DNA of 64,000 nt from a virus: the IMG/VR virus record IMGVR_UViG_3300017971_000194, positions 122,350-186,349 of that record, one strand, 5' to 3'. The first letter of the stretch is position 1. Every line of letters starts with the position of its first letter. Below, one piece after another: positions 16,613-24,991 of this stretch. The position numbers were made by a program, and so were the translations under genes. Under the pieces are notes generated by a model. The model had not been told where the DNA came from. It did no database searches and saw nothing but the letters and a program-made list of their open reading frames with translations.

Positions 16613-17602
16613 TCACACTGATGGAAGTAAATTACCCTTAACAAAACATCTAAAATACACCCCAGCAGAATCAATATCATCTCTTACCGTAACAGAAACT
16701 CTATCCGATGTTCCTGCATATAACCTCAACCCCCCACCAATTAACCAGGTTGTAGACAGCAAATCTTTACTGCTCACGACCCATTGAAAACCACCGGGGG
16801 ATGCAAAATTCACAAAACCCTCATTCTGCTGTATATTGATCACTGTCCCAGTATTACCACCTGCTGTTATTTGAACCAATACACCATTGGTCAATGGTCC
16901 TGATACAGCACCAAAGTAACCATTGCCGAAGGTAATAGAATTTGATGCTATGGTGAGTTTCATCTCTTGCAGAGAAATATCATATGTTGAATCTGCTTCA
17001 TATGTAAATTCAACAGGTGTAACACTCCCATCCACTAGCAACGAATCATTGCTTCCGTTAAGCACATATGAATTTCTGATTGAGGATGGGTCTGGTGGTG
17101 CAGAAGTGAACGCTATGGGCTCACCTCCGAGTGAATACAATGTTGCTTTCAGCCTACCCTGCCCACTGATTGTGTCAATGGCATCTAGAGACACTAAATC
17201 AGAAGATCCTTTTGCTATTTTTGATTCTGATTGCAAACGATATACAGCACCATCAAGAATGATACCGACAGGATTACCGGACCCATCATGCAACACTGTT
17301 TTTTGGAGGTCACTCGGCTTTGTACGTGTAGATAATGCTACATCAAGATTATCTGTCTTTGCTCGAATCAGGTCAGCAGTTGATTCTGAGGCACGAGATG
17401 AAAGAGCTACGTCAAGATTATCGGTATCCCCTTCAATTGACGTGAGAGAGGCTTCCAAAACATCTTGTTTAGCTTCTGTCGCTAAACCATGACCTGTAGC
17501 TAATTTGGTTTGGGTCTGAAGGCGATAAATTGAACCATCCAACTCAACCCCTACTGGATGAGCAGCACTATCATATAATATCACAGCAGGGCTACGACTC
17601 AT
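16613..17602 (-). CDS. Tail-fibre-like protein with internal repeats, 329 aa
   Basis: Residues 6-37 and 102-133 are near-copies (LDGSIYRLQ and LDGAVYRLQ inside longer repeats). Between them TDNLDVALSSR and TDNLDVALSTR repeat, a pattern common in trimeric phage fibre shafts. The last 120 residues (MKLTIASN, LTNGVLVQ, VSVTVRDD) form a domain shared with the next gene product. The stop lies just before the start of that gene. It is probably a fibre whose tip domain was duplicated into its neighbour. The receptor is unknown. Confidence 0.65.
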   Translation of the reverse strand: MSRSPAVILYDSAAHPVGVELDGSIYRLQTQTKLATGHGLATEAKQDVLEASLTSIEGDTDNLDVALSSRASESTADLIRAKTDNLDVALSTRTKPSDLQKTVLHDGSGNPVGIILDGAVYRLQSESKIAKGSSDLVSLDAIDTISGQGRLKATLYSLGGEPIAFTSAPPDPSSIRNSYVLNGSNDSLLVDGSVTPVEFTYEADSTYDISLQEMKLTIASNSITFGNGYFGAVSGPLTNGVLVQITAGGNTGTVINIQQNEGFVNFASPGGFQWVVSSKDLLSTTWLIGGGLRLYAGTSDRVSVTVRDDIDSAGVYFRCFVKGNLLPSV

Positions 17603-18087
17603 GTTATTGCCCTCGTTCTGGAAGTCTCAAAAATACCAGTATACGATATAGTATCTGTTACAGTAGCCAATACTGTAGAACCATCAGTATCATATACTTT
17701 CCACTCCTCAGCAGTTGGTATTTTATTAGCATTTCGAGTAATGGTAAGTTCAACTATCTTCTTAGTTTTTGAGGAGGATTCCCACCATATCTCTGAGGTG
17801 GGAAAAGGATCGGCAGAGGGAAGGATTTCTCTATATGCCCCTGACACAAAACCCTCAGCAGGACCATTGTCTATAAAGTGGATTAACTGCCTTAGAACTT
17901 TATGTTCTGCCTCAGTTATACCACTCCCACCAGTACGAGGATTGTATATACCCAGGCTGTCTTTGAGCTTAAAGGCTCCACTTACATATCGTACAGCACC
18001 TTCTTCTGTAGGATCTTCAGTTTGCTCATCGTATCGAGTCTCTTCCTCCAGTGAAGGTCCGTACACTCTATCTGGAGTTCGAGGCAT
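17599..18087 (-). CDS. Conserved phage virion-type protein, 162 aa
   Basis: It starts MPRTPDRVYGPSLEEETRYD, and the middle contains GGSGITEAEHKVLRQLIHFI followed by GPAEGFVSGAYREILP and IWWESSSKTKKIVE. From memory this arrangement recurs in structural proteins of unrelated tailed phages next to fibre genes, but it has no assigned function I can name. The C-terminal part is beta-rich. AAGGGAT precedes the start, and the stop overlaps the start of the 329-residue fibre-like gene. Confidence 0.6.
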   Translation of the reverse strand: MPRTPDRVYGPSLEEETRYDEQTEDPTEEGAVRYVSGAFKLKDSLGIYNPRTGGSGITEAEHKVLRQLIHFIDNGPAEGFVSGAYREILPSADPFPTSEIWWESSSKTKKIVELTITRNANKIPTAEEWKVYDTDGSTVLATVTDTISYTGIFETSRTRAIT

Positions 18088-18107
18088 ATCCCTTCATCCT
18101 ATTCTAT

Positions 18108-18710
18108 CTAAGACTTTTTAGGTCTCCCTCGCTTCTTTGAAGCCTCGGTTTTCTTAGTAGCTGCTTTAGTTGCTTTCTTGGCAGCACCTTCTTTCTTTTC
18201 AGCTTTTTCTTTTGCTGCTTTGGCTCTACGCTCATTGAGGTCAGCCACCACTGATTTCCCTCGTGCAGCTTGTAAAGAAGGACGCACAGAACCATCACTA
18301 TCTGGAGTTATAGTACCATCTTCGATGGCTTTATAGAGAGTTTCTAATTTTGCCCGTTCTTCTTCATGCATTGAAGAAAGAATATTCTCACTTTTACCAA
18401 AGGCTAACACTTCTCCCTGTTTAATCTGTTTATTGATAAAAGCTGCATCTGACAAATTGGTAAGGATACCTTTACACTGATCTATAGCTGTCACCACCAT
18501 AGTATGCTCTTCAGGTGACATTTCTTCACCCATTAACTTCTTCTTATAGTATCCCTTATGATTTTCTAACTTTTCTATACCTTGCTTCAAAGCACCAATA
18601 GCACCGTCATTACGATACAGCTCTTGTTTTGCAGCTTCCTCCTGAGCACTTAGTCTCTTACCAACCTCTTTGGTAATCAACATCTTCAGTTCTGACTTTT
18701 CTACATTCAT
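18108..18710 (-). CDS. Helical protein with lysine/alanine-rich AT-hook-like tail, 200 aa
   Basis: The first 150 residues are helical and charged, with MSPEEHTMVVTAIDQCKGIL in the middle. The last 50 are lysine- and alanine-rich and end KKRGRPKKS, which contains an RGRP core like an AT-hook. Such a tail can bind DNA or nucleic-acid-rich partners. It lies between fibre genes behind AGAGGAG. A DNA-binding virion protein or assembly factor is possible. No family was recognised. Confidence 0.55.
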   Translation of the reverse strand: MNVEKSELKMLITKEVGKRLSAQEEAAKQELYRNDGAIGALKQGIEKLENHKGYYKKKLMGEEMSPEEHTMVVTAIDQCKGILTNLSDAAFINKQIKQGEVLAFGKSENILSSMHEEERAKLETLYKAIEDGTITPDSDGSVRPSLQAARGKSVVADLNERRAKAAKEKAEKKEGAAKKATKAATKKTEASKKRGRPKKS

Positions 18711-18756
18711 CTACATCTCCTCTAGTTGTTTTTAGCTACATATATATTAGTTGATA

Positions 18757-20694
18757 CTACCTGATAATCATTGTGATAACATCAGGATTACCAGGAGAAC
18801 CTGTCAATGCAAACTCAAATTTCAGATCCCCATTAGCTGGTGCATCACCTGGGTATACATCATGATTTGCTGCTGCATCAGCACCATTACGCATCAGCAC
18901 ACCATTCAAATATATATCAACATCGGTTACAAATGTATAGGTTGAATAATCAGAAAGTTGAGCATCAATATTTGGTGATCCACCAGCTCCTGTCACATTT
19001 GTATTAGCAGCAATCGTAGCTGCTGTAACTACTGCAACAGTCTTCTCAGTATCTGCTGCTGTAGAAGCTTGAACAATAGCATTCAGCAATGACACTTCAC
19101 CAAAAGCTGTTTCGTAATTATCCCATTCAGTAGAATTTGCAGCCAATTTAAGATCCACACTGAATGTAGATCCTGAACGATACCCATCATCAAAAAGGAT
19201 CTCATTCACAGAATCAAGTTTGACATCTCCAGCACCACCTGAAGCCAGAGTCAGACCAGCAGCAGAATCAATCTGACCAGCGGTATCACCTACATTGATA
19301 GTGGTGCCACCAGTGTCAAATGCAGCTCCTTGTGCAAAGTCGGCTGTGTTGACATTGTTTATATCAAGGTCATCTACATTTAACTCAATTTCATCACCAG
19401 CAGCATTAGGCTTAATACTCAAAAGGTCTACACCACCGTCACTGGTTTGGAAATCAAGAGTATAAGTATCAGAGATACGCCAATCAATATTCTGAATCTG
19501 TGTTGCTGGTCCAGCTTGATTGTCAATAGCATTATCAAGAGTAACATCAACAGAGGCACTTACATCTGTAAACACACCTGTTAAGAATGCTTGTTCTGGC
19601 AAAGAATCAAGATTCAATCGACGTACATAACTGTAATTAACAGATTTACCACCAATATCAGCAGCATCACAAGGGATAAGATCATCAGCAGTACCATTCT
19701 CAACTACAAATGAAATCTGTACCTGTGCTGTACTGTCATTAAAGGCAGTACCATCTGTAACCCCAGTTTCAGTTTGCAACAACCCAAGAATTTCTTTTTG
19801 ATTAGAAAGAATTGGGTCTCCAGTAGTAGCGTCCCTGATAACTACTAAGTTTTTGGGGTTGATAGTATTAACACCAGAGACTTCAGCAAGGTCATGGCTT
19901 CCAACATCACCAGATAATGTAGCAACAACACAACCATTTGCAGTTCCTGCATTGACAGCCGCTGTCTCAGTAGGTGTTTCACTACTAGCCTGGCTCAAAG
20001 TAACATGATCACCAGCACCACCAGTAAGCCCTGAAACTGCAAAACCAGCATCTGAAACTGTTTCAGTAACTGTCTGGTTACCAGCACTACCACCCTGATC
20101 ATGTGTAAGGGTTACAGTAGCAGCACCACCATTTGAAGCATCTACCAAGAGTCCAGCACCAACACCATCAATAGCTGCAATGCAAGTATCTCGAACATCA
20201 TCTGCTGTAGTGTCACCACTTACATTTACTCGAATGTTAGTTGCATCATAACCACTTCCTGGAGTGTATGTGCCAGTAACATCAAAGTAGAATGTCACAG
20301 CAGGATTAGTACCATCACTAATAACAAAAGTTTCACCATCAGAAAGATTAGCTTTTGCTACTGTAGTAATAGAACCTGTAGGAACAACACTTGCAGGGAC
20401 AGTAATGTCAGTAAGCACCTGTGCTCTAAAGAGGAACTTGTGTTCCTCTAAAGCATCAAGATGTGTGGCAATTTGGTATATACCTCTGGTCTTGGTATTT
20501 ATTGTTGGCACTTCATCATACCAATTACCACTCTCTGTGTAATACAAGACTCTCTTGAGCATAGAACGAAGACCATTCAGATCATCCTCAATGTTACTTG
20601 GGTTTGTCTCCAAAGTTGATCCTGGAGCAATAGTATCATCATAGGTATCAGATGGATTGATCTGAGTGACTTGCCTGATATATGTTCTACCCAT
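18757..20694 (-). CDS. Large beta-rich virion protein, fibre-like, 645 aa
   Basis: It starts MGRTYIRQVTQINPSDTYDD and SMLKRVLYYTESGNWYDEVP, a start typical of phage structural proteins, then has long stretches rich in Thr, Val, Ala, Asp and Gly. Residues about 115-165 (DGTNPAVTFYFDVTG, TADDVRDTCIAAID) resemble the flagellin-hook-like inserts of the tail sheath. Later segments (TINVGDTAGQIDSAAG, KLDSVNEILFDDGYRSG) are repetitive beta strands of fibre type. TTTGGAGG precedes the start. It may be the main fibre or a long structural filament of this virion. The exact position in the particle is unknown. Confidence 0.6.
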   Translation of the reverse strand: MGRTYIRQVTQINPSDTYDDTIAPGSTLETNPSNIEDDLNGLRSMLKRVLYYTESGNWYDEVPTINTKTRGIYQIATHLDALEEHKFLFRAQVLTDITVPASVVPTGSITTVAKANLSDGETFVISDGTNPAVTFYFDVTGTYTPGSGYDATNIRVNVSGDTTADDVRDTCIAAIDGVGAGLLVDASNGGAATVTLTHDQGGSAGNQTVTETVSDAGFAVSGLTGGAGDHVTLSQASSETPTETAAVNAGTANGCVVATLSGDVGSHDLAEVSGVNTINPKNLVVIRDATTGDPILSNQKEILGLLQTETGVTDGTAFNDSTAQVQISFVVENGTADDLIPCDAADIGGKSVNYSYVRRLNLDSLPEQAFLTGVFTDVSASVDVTLDNAIDNQAGPATQIQNIDWRISDTYTLDFQTSDGGVDLLSIKPNAAGDEIELNVDDLDINNVNTADFAQGAAFDTGGTTINVGDTAGQIDSAAGLTLASGGAGDVKLDSVNEILFDDGYRSGSTFSVDLKLAANSTEWDNYETAFGEVSLLNAIVQASTAADTEKTVAVVTAATIAANTNVTGAGGSPNIDAQLSDYSTYTFVTDVDIYLNGVLMRNGADAAANHDVYPGDAPANGDLKFEFALTGSPGNPDVITMIIR

Positions 20695-20728
20695 TTCTAA
20701 ACCTCCAAAAAAAGTTTTTTAACCAACG

Positions 20729-21016
20729 CTAAATAGCAGTTATATAATTTGCAGTTACTCTGTCATCTCCAAAAGGAGCAAAGTTCAAAGTCACAGTATC
20801 ATAACCTGTACCTACCCCACCACTTTCAGAGATAGTGTAATCTTCAACAGCTCCTTCATGAAGTTTTTGACCATTATAGTGTACCCTTAATGAAGTTGGC
20901 TCAAATACATCTGGTGTTAGATACATCACATTAACTCCATTCACATCACCAATTAATGGAATGCCATATTTGAACCTATCCGTATTAAGGGCAGATCCGA
21001 CTCGACAAAGAGGCAT
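20729..21016 (-). CDS. Small beta-sandwich virion protein, 95 aa
   Basis: It starts MPLCRVGSALNTDRFKYGIP and continues as one beta domain ending DTVTLNFAP, DRVTANYITAI. The strand pattern resembles the TYYYN-ending module repeated in the tail sheath and in the 425-residue protein, so it may be a stand-alone version. GGAGGAAAG lies upstream of the start, preceded by a 9-bp hairpin. It is probably a minor structural protein. Confidence 0.55.
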   Translation of the reverse strand: MPLCRVGSALNTDRFKYGIPLIGDVNGVNVMYLTPDVFEPTSLRVHYNGQKLHEGAVEDYTISESGGVGTGYDTVTLNFAPFGDDRVTANYITAI

Positions 21017-21032
21017 AACATTTCTTTCCTCC

Positions 21033-21058
21033 TAGAGTGGACACACAAATCCACTCTA
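21033..21058 (-). promoter_or_regulatory. 9-bp hairpin just before the ribosome site of the 95-aa gene
   Basis: TAGAGTGGA and TCCACTCTA pair perfectly around an 8-base loop. On the transcribed strand the hairpin ends right at the AGGAGG site, with no U-tract, so it is not a standard terminator. mRNA processing or a stability element is more likely. Confidence 0.5.
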
Positions 21059-21095
21059 AATAGGGATGTTATAAAAGCATAATGGAAAAAGTAGA

Positions 21096-21734
21096 TTACC
21101 AATATGAAGGAGCGTGATTCAGATTAGCTTTTAATGTAAAACTAGCTGTAGCACCATCACCACGCATGAAAACTCTAGAAATATTTTTCTCAGGATAAGC
21201 TGGGGGCTCATTTGCACCTAGAGCTGGAACAACAAATTCACCACCATTTTCTTCATATTTCACAAACATTTGTGGTGTGAGACCTGTGTTTTGGATGAAG
21301 ATCTCATCAGAAACACATGGCAATAAAACTTCTATACCACCAGTAGGAGCGGTACCTTCCACAATGAAATTTGACCGATCTCTATAAATAGGGGAAATGA
21401 TTGGAAATGGAAGCTGAGTACCAGCGGCAGGACCACCATCTACAGTCAACTCAATCCAAAATACTGATTCATCATCCATTGAAACATCAGCAGGATTGAA
21501 AATAAAACGTGTTACATTTTTTGGAAGACCATGACCAGTATAAGCCACTGCATGAGTAATTGAATCTGACTTTCCACCAGTAAACTGTGGTATTTGGATA
21601 GTATCCCCATACGATCCTTGAAGCTCTTGACAAAATTCTAAAGTAAAAGAAGGATTCCCTTCTTGATTATCAATCAATATATCAACAAGGTCTTTCGCTC
21701 TTTTCCTTATGCTAATCATATGTCGGAATGGCAT
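21096..21734 (-). CDS. Unrecognised virion-module protein, 212 aa
   Basis: It starts MPFRHMISIRKRAKDLVDIL with a basic helix, followed by beta-rich sequence. Segments such as GSYGDTIQIPQFTGG and EVLLPCVSDEIFIQNTGLTP suggest a sandwich fold that may bind a repeated virion surface. GAGGAGTTAGAA precedes the start. It lies 2 bases before the stop of an FmdB-like gene upstream. No family was recognised; a structural role is inferred. Confidence 0.55.
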   Translation of the reverse strand: MPFRHMISIRKRAKDLVDILIDNQEGNPSFTLEFCQELQGSYGDTIQIPQFTGGKSDSITHAVAYTGHGLPKNVTRFIFNPADVSMDDESVFWIELTVDGGPAAGTQLPFPIISPIYRDRSNFIVEGTAPTGGIEVLLPCVSDEIFIQNTGLTPQMFVKYEENGGEFVVPALGANEPPAYPEKNISRVFMRGDGATASFTLKANLNHAPSYW

Positions 21735-21736
21735 TT

Positions 21737-22165
21737 CTAACTCCTCATGTCTTTAACGGTCTTGTCAATAACCTCATTTTTTGATCTTGGACCAGACCGT
21801 TCTTTTTCAATCAAAGGTTGATACTGAGCTGCAACCTGAGAACCCTTCTCCATGACTGCTTGATCTCTCACCTGTTCCCAAGAATCAGCCTTTTGCCCTT
21901 TATAATTAGGAACCAACTTTGCCCCTTCTCCATACCTCTCATTTTGTTTGAGAGCCATATCCACAGATCGTTGCTCCCGTGCCCTTTTCTCTTTCCAATC
22001 CCTGCCGGTCCAACCCCAACCTTTCAACGAAAAATTCACTGAGCCAGGGTTAAAGACTCGATCCATCTGATTCCCACAGCTACATAATATTTCAGAATCT
22101 CTTTCTTCAACGGAAAGATTCTTCTTTGTCATTTCCCCACATTCACATTCAAAAGTATAGATCAT
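21737..22165 (-). CDS. FmdB-type zinc-ribbon protein, copy 2
   Basis: A 142-residue protein. It starts MIYTFECECGEM and has CSCGNQMDRVF about 20 residues later, giving a CxC...CxC ribbon related to the FmdB-type protein at 3484-3900. VNFSLKGWGWTGRDW follows, a tail seen also in simplified form in the other copy (FNFSSSR). The rest is charged and helical. The start overlaps the end of the SWIM-type gene region by only a few bases. Its role in the head module is unknown; zinc binding is inferred from cysteines. Confidence 0.65.
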   Translation of the reverse strand: MIYTFECECGEMTKKNLSVEERDSEILCSCGNQMDRVFNPGSVNFSLKGWGWTGRDWKEKRAREQRSVDMALKQNERYGEGAKLVPNYKGQKADSWEQVRDQAVMEKGSQVAAQYQPLIEKERSGPRSKNEVIDKTVKDMRS

Positions 22166-22168
22166 AGG

Positions 22169-22900
22169 TCACCACCTATATGAATAATTTTTCACTAAGT
22201 CAAACACAGCATAAACATGCTTACACACCAAATTGTTACCCTTTGGATCTCTGATACGAGGAGGTGTTGCAGTTCCTTTTGAATTGCCATCTAAATAACC
22301 ACCTCTTCGAGCATGGTACTCTGGCCCATAATAGATCCAAAATGGACAAGAACAAGACAATTTAAGGTCAGCTTTATCTAGATTTTTGATCCTTCTATCT
22401 TTTGCTTCAGCCTTCACAGTCACTACATGAGTACCCTGACCACCTCTTGATTGTACCTCAAAAGTATATCTATTGTTTTTAGGCATAGATCTGCGTAATC
22501 TGGTACGACAACTCCTAGCCTTGTTTTTCACATCCCTAGACAACCGCCCCTCAATATCTTTCATGGTCACAGCAATTCTACTTGAATGATATTTAGGACT
22601 CAATATTAAAGGAGAGGTCTCACACAAAAATCTAGATACTACAGCATTTGCTATGAGATGATCACGATATTCCTCTGAATCAAGTTCTATAATAACAGGG
22701 TCTTCATACGCTCCTTGCCCTGGGTAAAAACTTAATTCACCTCTCATATCTTTTTCCACAACAGTATCAAAATGCTTTGGTTTACGATACATATCCTCTA
22801 TGTCTAGTATATCACCTTCACCCCCATTAGATCTGTCAGAATCAGGAGGGGCTACTAATGTTCTATAACCAGAAGGATACTCGTAATCATATTCCCACAT
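22169..22900 (-). CDS. SWIM-type zinc-finger protein, 243 aa
   Basis: The C-terminal 75 residues contain LKLSCSCPFW, a glycine- and basic-rich spacer, and LVCKHVYAVFDLV, which is the CxC-x(n)-CxH arrangement of SWIM zinc fingers with an unusually long spacer of about 45 residues. SWIM domains bind DNA or proteins. The N-terminal part is acidic, the middle basic (RSCRTRLRRSM). GAGGTTTCC precedes the start. It lies close to the major capsid gene and may contact DNA inside the head or at the portal. The domain is seen; the role is inferred. Confidence 0.6.
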   Translation of the reverse strand: MWEYDYEYPSGYRTLVAPPDSDRSNGGEGDILDIEDMYRKPKHFDTVVEKDMRGELSFYPGQGAYEDPVIIELDSEEYRDHLIANAVVSRFLCETSPLILSPKYHSSRIAVTMKDIEGRLSRDVKNKARSCRTRLRRSMPKNNRYTFEVQSRGGQGTHVVTVKAEAKDRRIKNLDKADLKLSCSCPFWIYYGPEYHARRGGYLDGNSKGTATPPRIRDPKGNNLVCKHVYAVFDLVKNYSYRW

Positions 22901-22956
22901 GGAAACCTCATCACAGTTCTGTTATAGAATAAAATAAAAGGAAAACAAGGAGAGGA

Positions 22957-23928
22957 TCAACTGAGTGCTTCTGGATAAGACTGTCGAATTACACGCTTGA
23001 AAGTATCAGTCTCAGCCAAAAAGATAGCCCTGATGATATCAGGTTTCTCTGAGAATTCTTTGATACTTTCGGTCTTATCTTTTGTAGATGCATAAAAATC
23101 CCAAGATTCTGGGAATTCAGGACACATCTTTTTGACTGTGGCCACAAGCATATCATCTATCTTGGGCTTTCTCCCTCGACGAGGGGTATCATCAGAATCA
23201 TCTGAATCAACTTCTACTTCAACATTGACTTCACGGTTACGGTCATGAACACTACCTACCTCAATAGCATCTTCAGAAGTGGCAATCATTTGACTCTGTT
23301 TACCATCAGTCTCTCGTGCCCCAGCAGCTTTTGGTGATATGTTTTCTTGCTTAAAAACGATCCCTTCCTGCATCACTGAAGTTGTCTTGGCTTCACCTTG
23401 AACATCTTCAATGTCCTTGATCTCTCTATTGACAGCAGATAAAGTCTCTTTAGCTACCAAGGTACGACCTGTTACCTCTCCTTCACGACCCACATTTCTC
23501 TTGCCAATAGTACGTACCTGAGCAATCTCACCCATTTCTTCATCAACTTCTATACCAACAGGATCTCTACCAGTAGCTTGCTCTTTAGCTCTGTCATGTA
23601 ATGCTTGTCGGTTTCTAAATGAACCAACAATTTGTTCATCAACCGCAGAAACTACAGTTTGAAACTTAGAATCTTTTTTATTAGGGGTGGCTGCTGAAAC
23701 TTGCATATCAGCAGACTGTGGATGATAACTAGGTTCTGAACCACCTTCTGGAGCTAACCATCCTGCTTTAATGACAGTCTTGAGTCTAGGAAGAACTACA
23801 GCAGGTTCCCCTTCAATCTCAGCTCTATAACCATCAAAAACAATTCGAGTCCCAGCTTCAATTTTCTGTTCAGTATCACCAATAGTGAAACCCACCTTAG
23901 CTACATAACATTTCGCTTCTCTTGACAT
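22957..23928 (-). CDS. Acidic protein downstream of the major capsid gene, 323 aa
   Basis: An N-terminal beta domain (YVAKVGFTIGDTEQKIEAG, PAVVLPRLKTVIKAGWLAPE) is followed by about 170 polar, probably disordered residues and a basic patch RRGRKPKID. The C-terminal 70 residues form a helical domain (VKKMCPEFPESWDFYAS, PDIIRAIFLAETDTFKRVI). GGAGGATC precedes the start. It follows the major capsid gene after a strong hairpin. It may be a head protein or an internal DNA-associated protein. No family was recognised. Confidence 0.55.
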   Translation of the reverse strand: MSREAKCYVAKVGFTIGDTEQKIEAGTRIVFDGYRAEIEGEPAVVLPRLKTVIKAGWLAPEGGSEPSYHPQSADMQVSAATPNKKDSKFQTVVSAVDEQIVGSFRNRQALHDRAKEQATGRDPVGIEVDEEMGEIAQVRTIGKRNVGREGEVTGRTLVAKETLSAVNREIKDIEDVQGEAKTTSVMQEGIVFKQENISPKAAGARETDGKQSQMIATSEDAIEVGSVHDRNREVNVEVEVDSDDSDDTPRRGRKPKIDDMLVATVKKMCPEFPESWDFYASTKDKTESIKEFSEKPDIIRAIFLAETDTFKRVIRQSYPEALS

Positions 23929-24028
23929 TTTCTAGATCCTCCATGGAAGTATTAAGCACTCTCAGACAATATTACAGAAAATTTGTATTAGATCAAGAAA
24001 AAAATATATAGATATAGAGTAGCAGATC

Positions 24029-24058
24029 TGGGTGGGGGATCTTTCGACCCCCCACCCA
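24029..24058 (-). terminator. GC-rich hairpin after the major capsid gene
   Basis: TGGGTGGGGG and CCCCCACCCA form a perfect 10-bp stem, the strongest in the window, 45 bases downstream of the capsid stop. The stretch after it on the minus strand is not immediately U-rich, but TATATATTTTTTT follows about 30 bases on. It may end or attenuate the highly expressed capsid transcript, or protect its 3' end. Confidence 0.55.
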
Positions 24059-24102
24059 TCTCTTCACCCAAGAATTAGGAAGGGATTCTTAGGGGTAAAC
24101 CG

Positions 24103-24978
24103 TTACCGCTGGACCACGAGCCTCTGGAGACCCCAAGGATTGTACGCACCGATACCGAGATTCTCGAATACTGAGAATCCAATGGTCCTAGCCTTTGGAT
24201 CATCAGCAGACAGAACAGTCAGTTCTGTACGGACAGGGATACGTCCAAATTGTTCGGGTTCACAACAGATATACACGAAACCACGAGGAACAAGCCTGGA
24301 GACGATGATCTTGGCTCCCCACAACGTAGCCATCATACCGGTTTTGAGCAGAGTTCCCTGAGACTCGATATCCAAGATGTCACGACCGAACTTACGGATA
24401 TCCGCATAGTCACGAGCGTTCATATAGATACGAGCAACACGGAGATCATGCTCTTCAACCTGTCCAAAAGCATCGGCAAGAATGCCTGGGTTGATGGGAG
24501 CGATCACCAACAGATCAGGATTGGTCTGACCAGGAATGTTGTCATAGCCATTGACAGCAATGCTATCAAGAATGGCAAAGACACGCTCATCTTCAGCAGC
24601 CTGAATCTGAGCCTTGGCAAGATCCTGAGCACGTTCGATCAGATCGAAACGTCTCTCCTTGACCTGGGTCAACGGAATTTCGGGGTTACTGGCTACTTCA
24701 AACAGAGGGAACTGTACCCTTCTGGTCTTGACAATAGCCAAAATGTTCTCACCTTCCTCACCAACGACATAAGCCGGTACGTCTGGGTCTTTATCATATA
24801 CAGCCAAAGCTCCATCCGGCAAATATTCAACGAGGAAAGTCTTACGTCCTACCGCACTGTAATCTCTGCGTGTACGCAGTGGCTGAATCATGGAAGCAGC
24901 CAGCTTTTGCCTACCAGCAGCGGTGCGGATGAACTCAGAGATGATTTTTTGCTTCATAGCATTTGATACTTGAGCCAT
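24103..24978 (-). CDS. Major capsid protein, HK97-fold candidate
   Basis: A 291-residue protein in the place expected for the major capsid gene: after protease, scaffold-like and decoration genes. It has a helical N-terminus (QKIISEFIRTAAGRQKLAAS), an E-loop-like beta region (FLVEYLPDGALAVYDKDPD), and a spine-helix region, RFDLIERAQDLAKAQIQAAED. It ends with a domain containing LWGAKIIVSRLVPRG, similar to HK97 A-domains (W-x-x-I-x-V-S). GC content and codon choice are richer than in neighbouring genes, consistent with high expression. GGAGGTGCTGAG precedes the start. About 20-30 residues may be removed by the protease at maturation, which cannot be judged here. Confidence 0.8.
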   Translation of the reverse strand: MAQVSNAMKQKIISEFIRTAAGRQKLAASMIQPLRTRRDYSAVGRKTFLVEYLPDGALAVYDKDPDVPAYVVGEEGENILAIVKTRRVQFPLFEVASNPEIPLTQVKERRFDLIERAQDLAKAQIQAAEDERVFAILDSIAVNGYDNIPGQTNPDLLVIAPINPGILADAFGQVEEHDLRVARIYMNARDYADIRKFGRDILDIESQGTLLKTGMMATLWGAKIIVSRLVPRGFVYICCEPEQFGRIPVRTELTVLSADDPKARTIGFSVFENLGIGAYNPWGLQRLVVQR

Positions 24979-24991
24979 CTCAGCACCTCCA

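Noticed and set aside
16923-17492. 189-codon plus-strand frame opposite the fibre-like gene
   Set aside because: Antisense shadow of a repetitive gene; no ribosome site and an unnatural serine-rich product.
24250-24966. 238-codon open frame on the plus strand opposite the major capsid gene
   Set aside because: It lies fully antisense to the well-supported capsid gene, has no ribosome site, and its length follows from the codon choice of the capsid gene.
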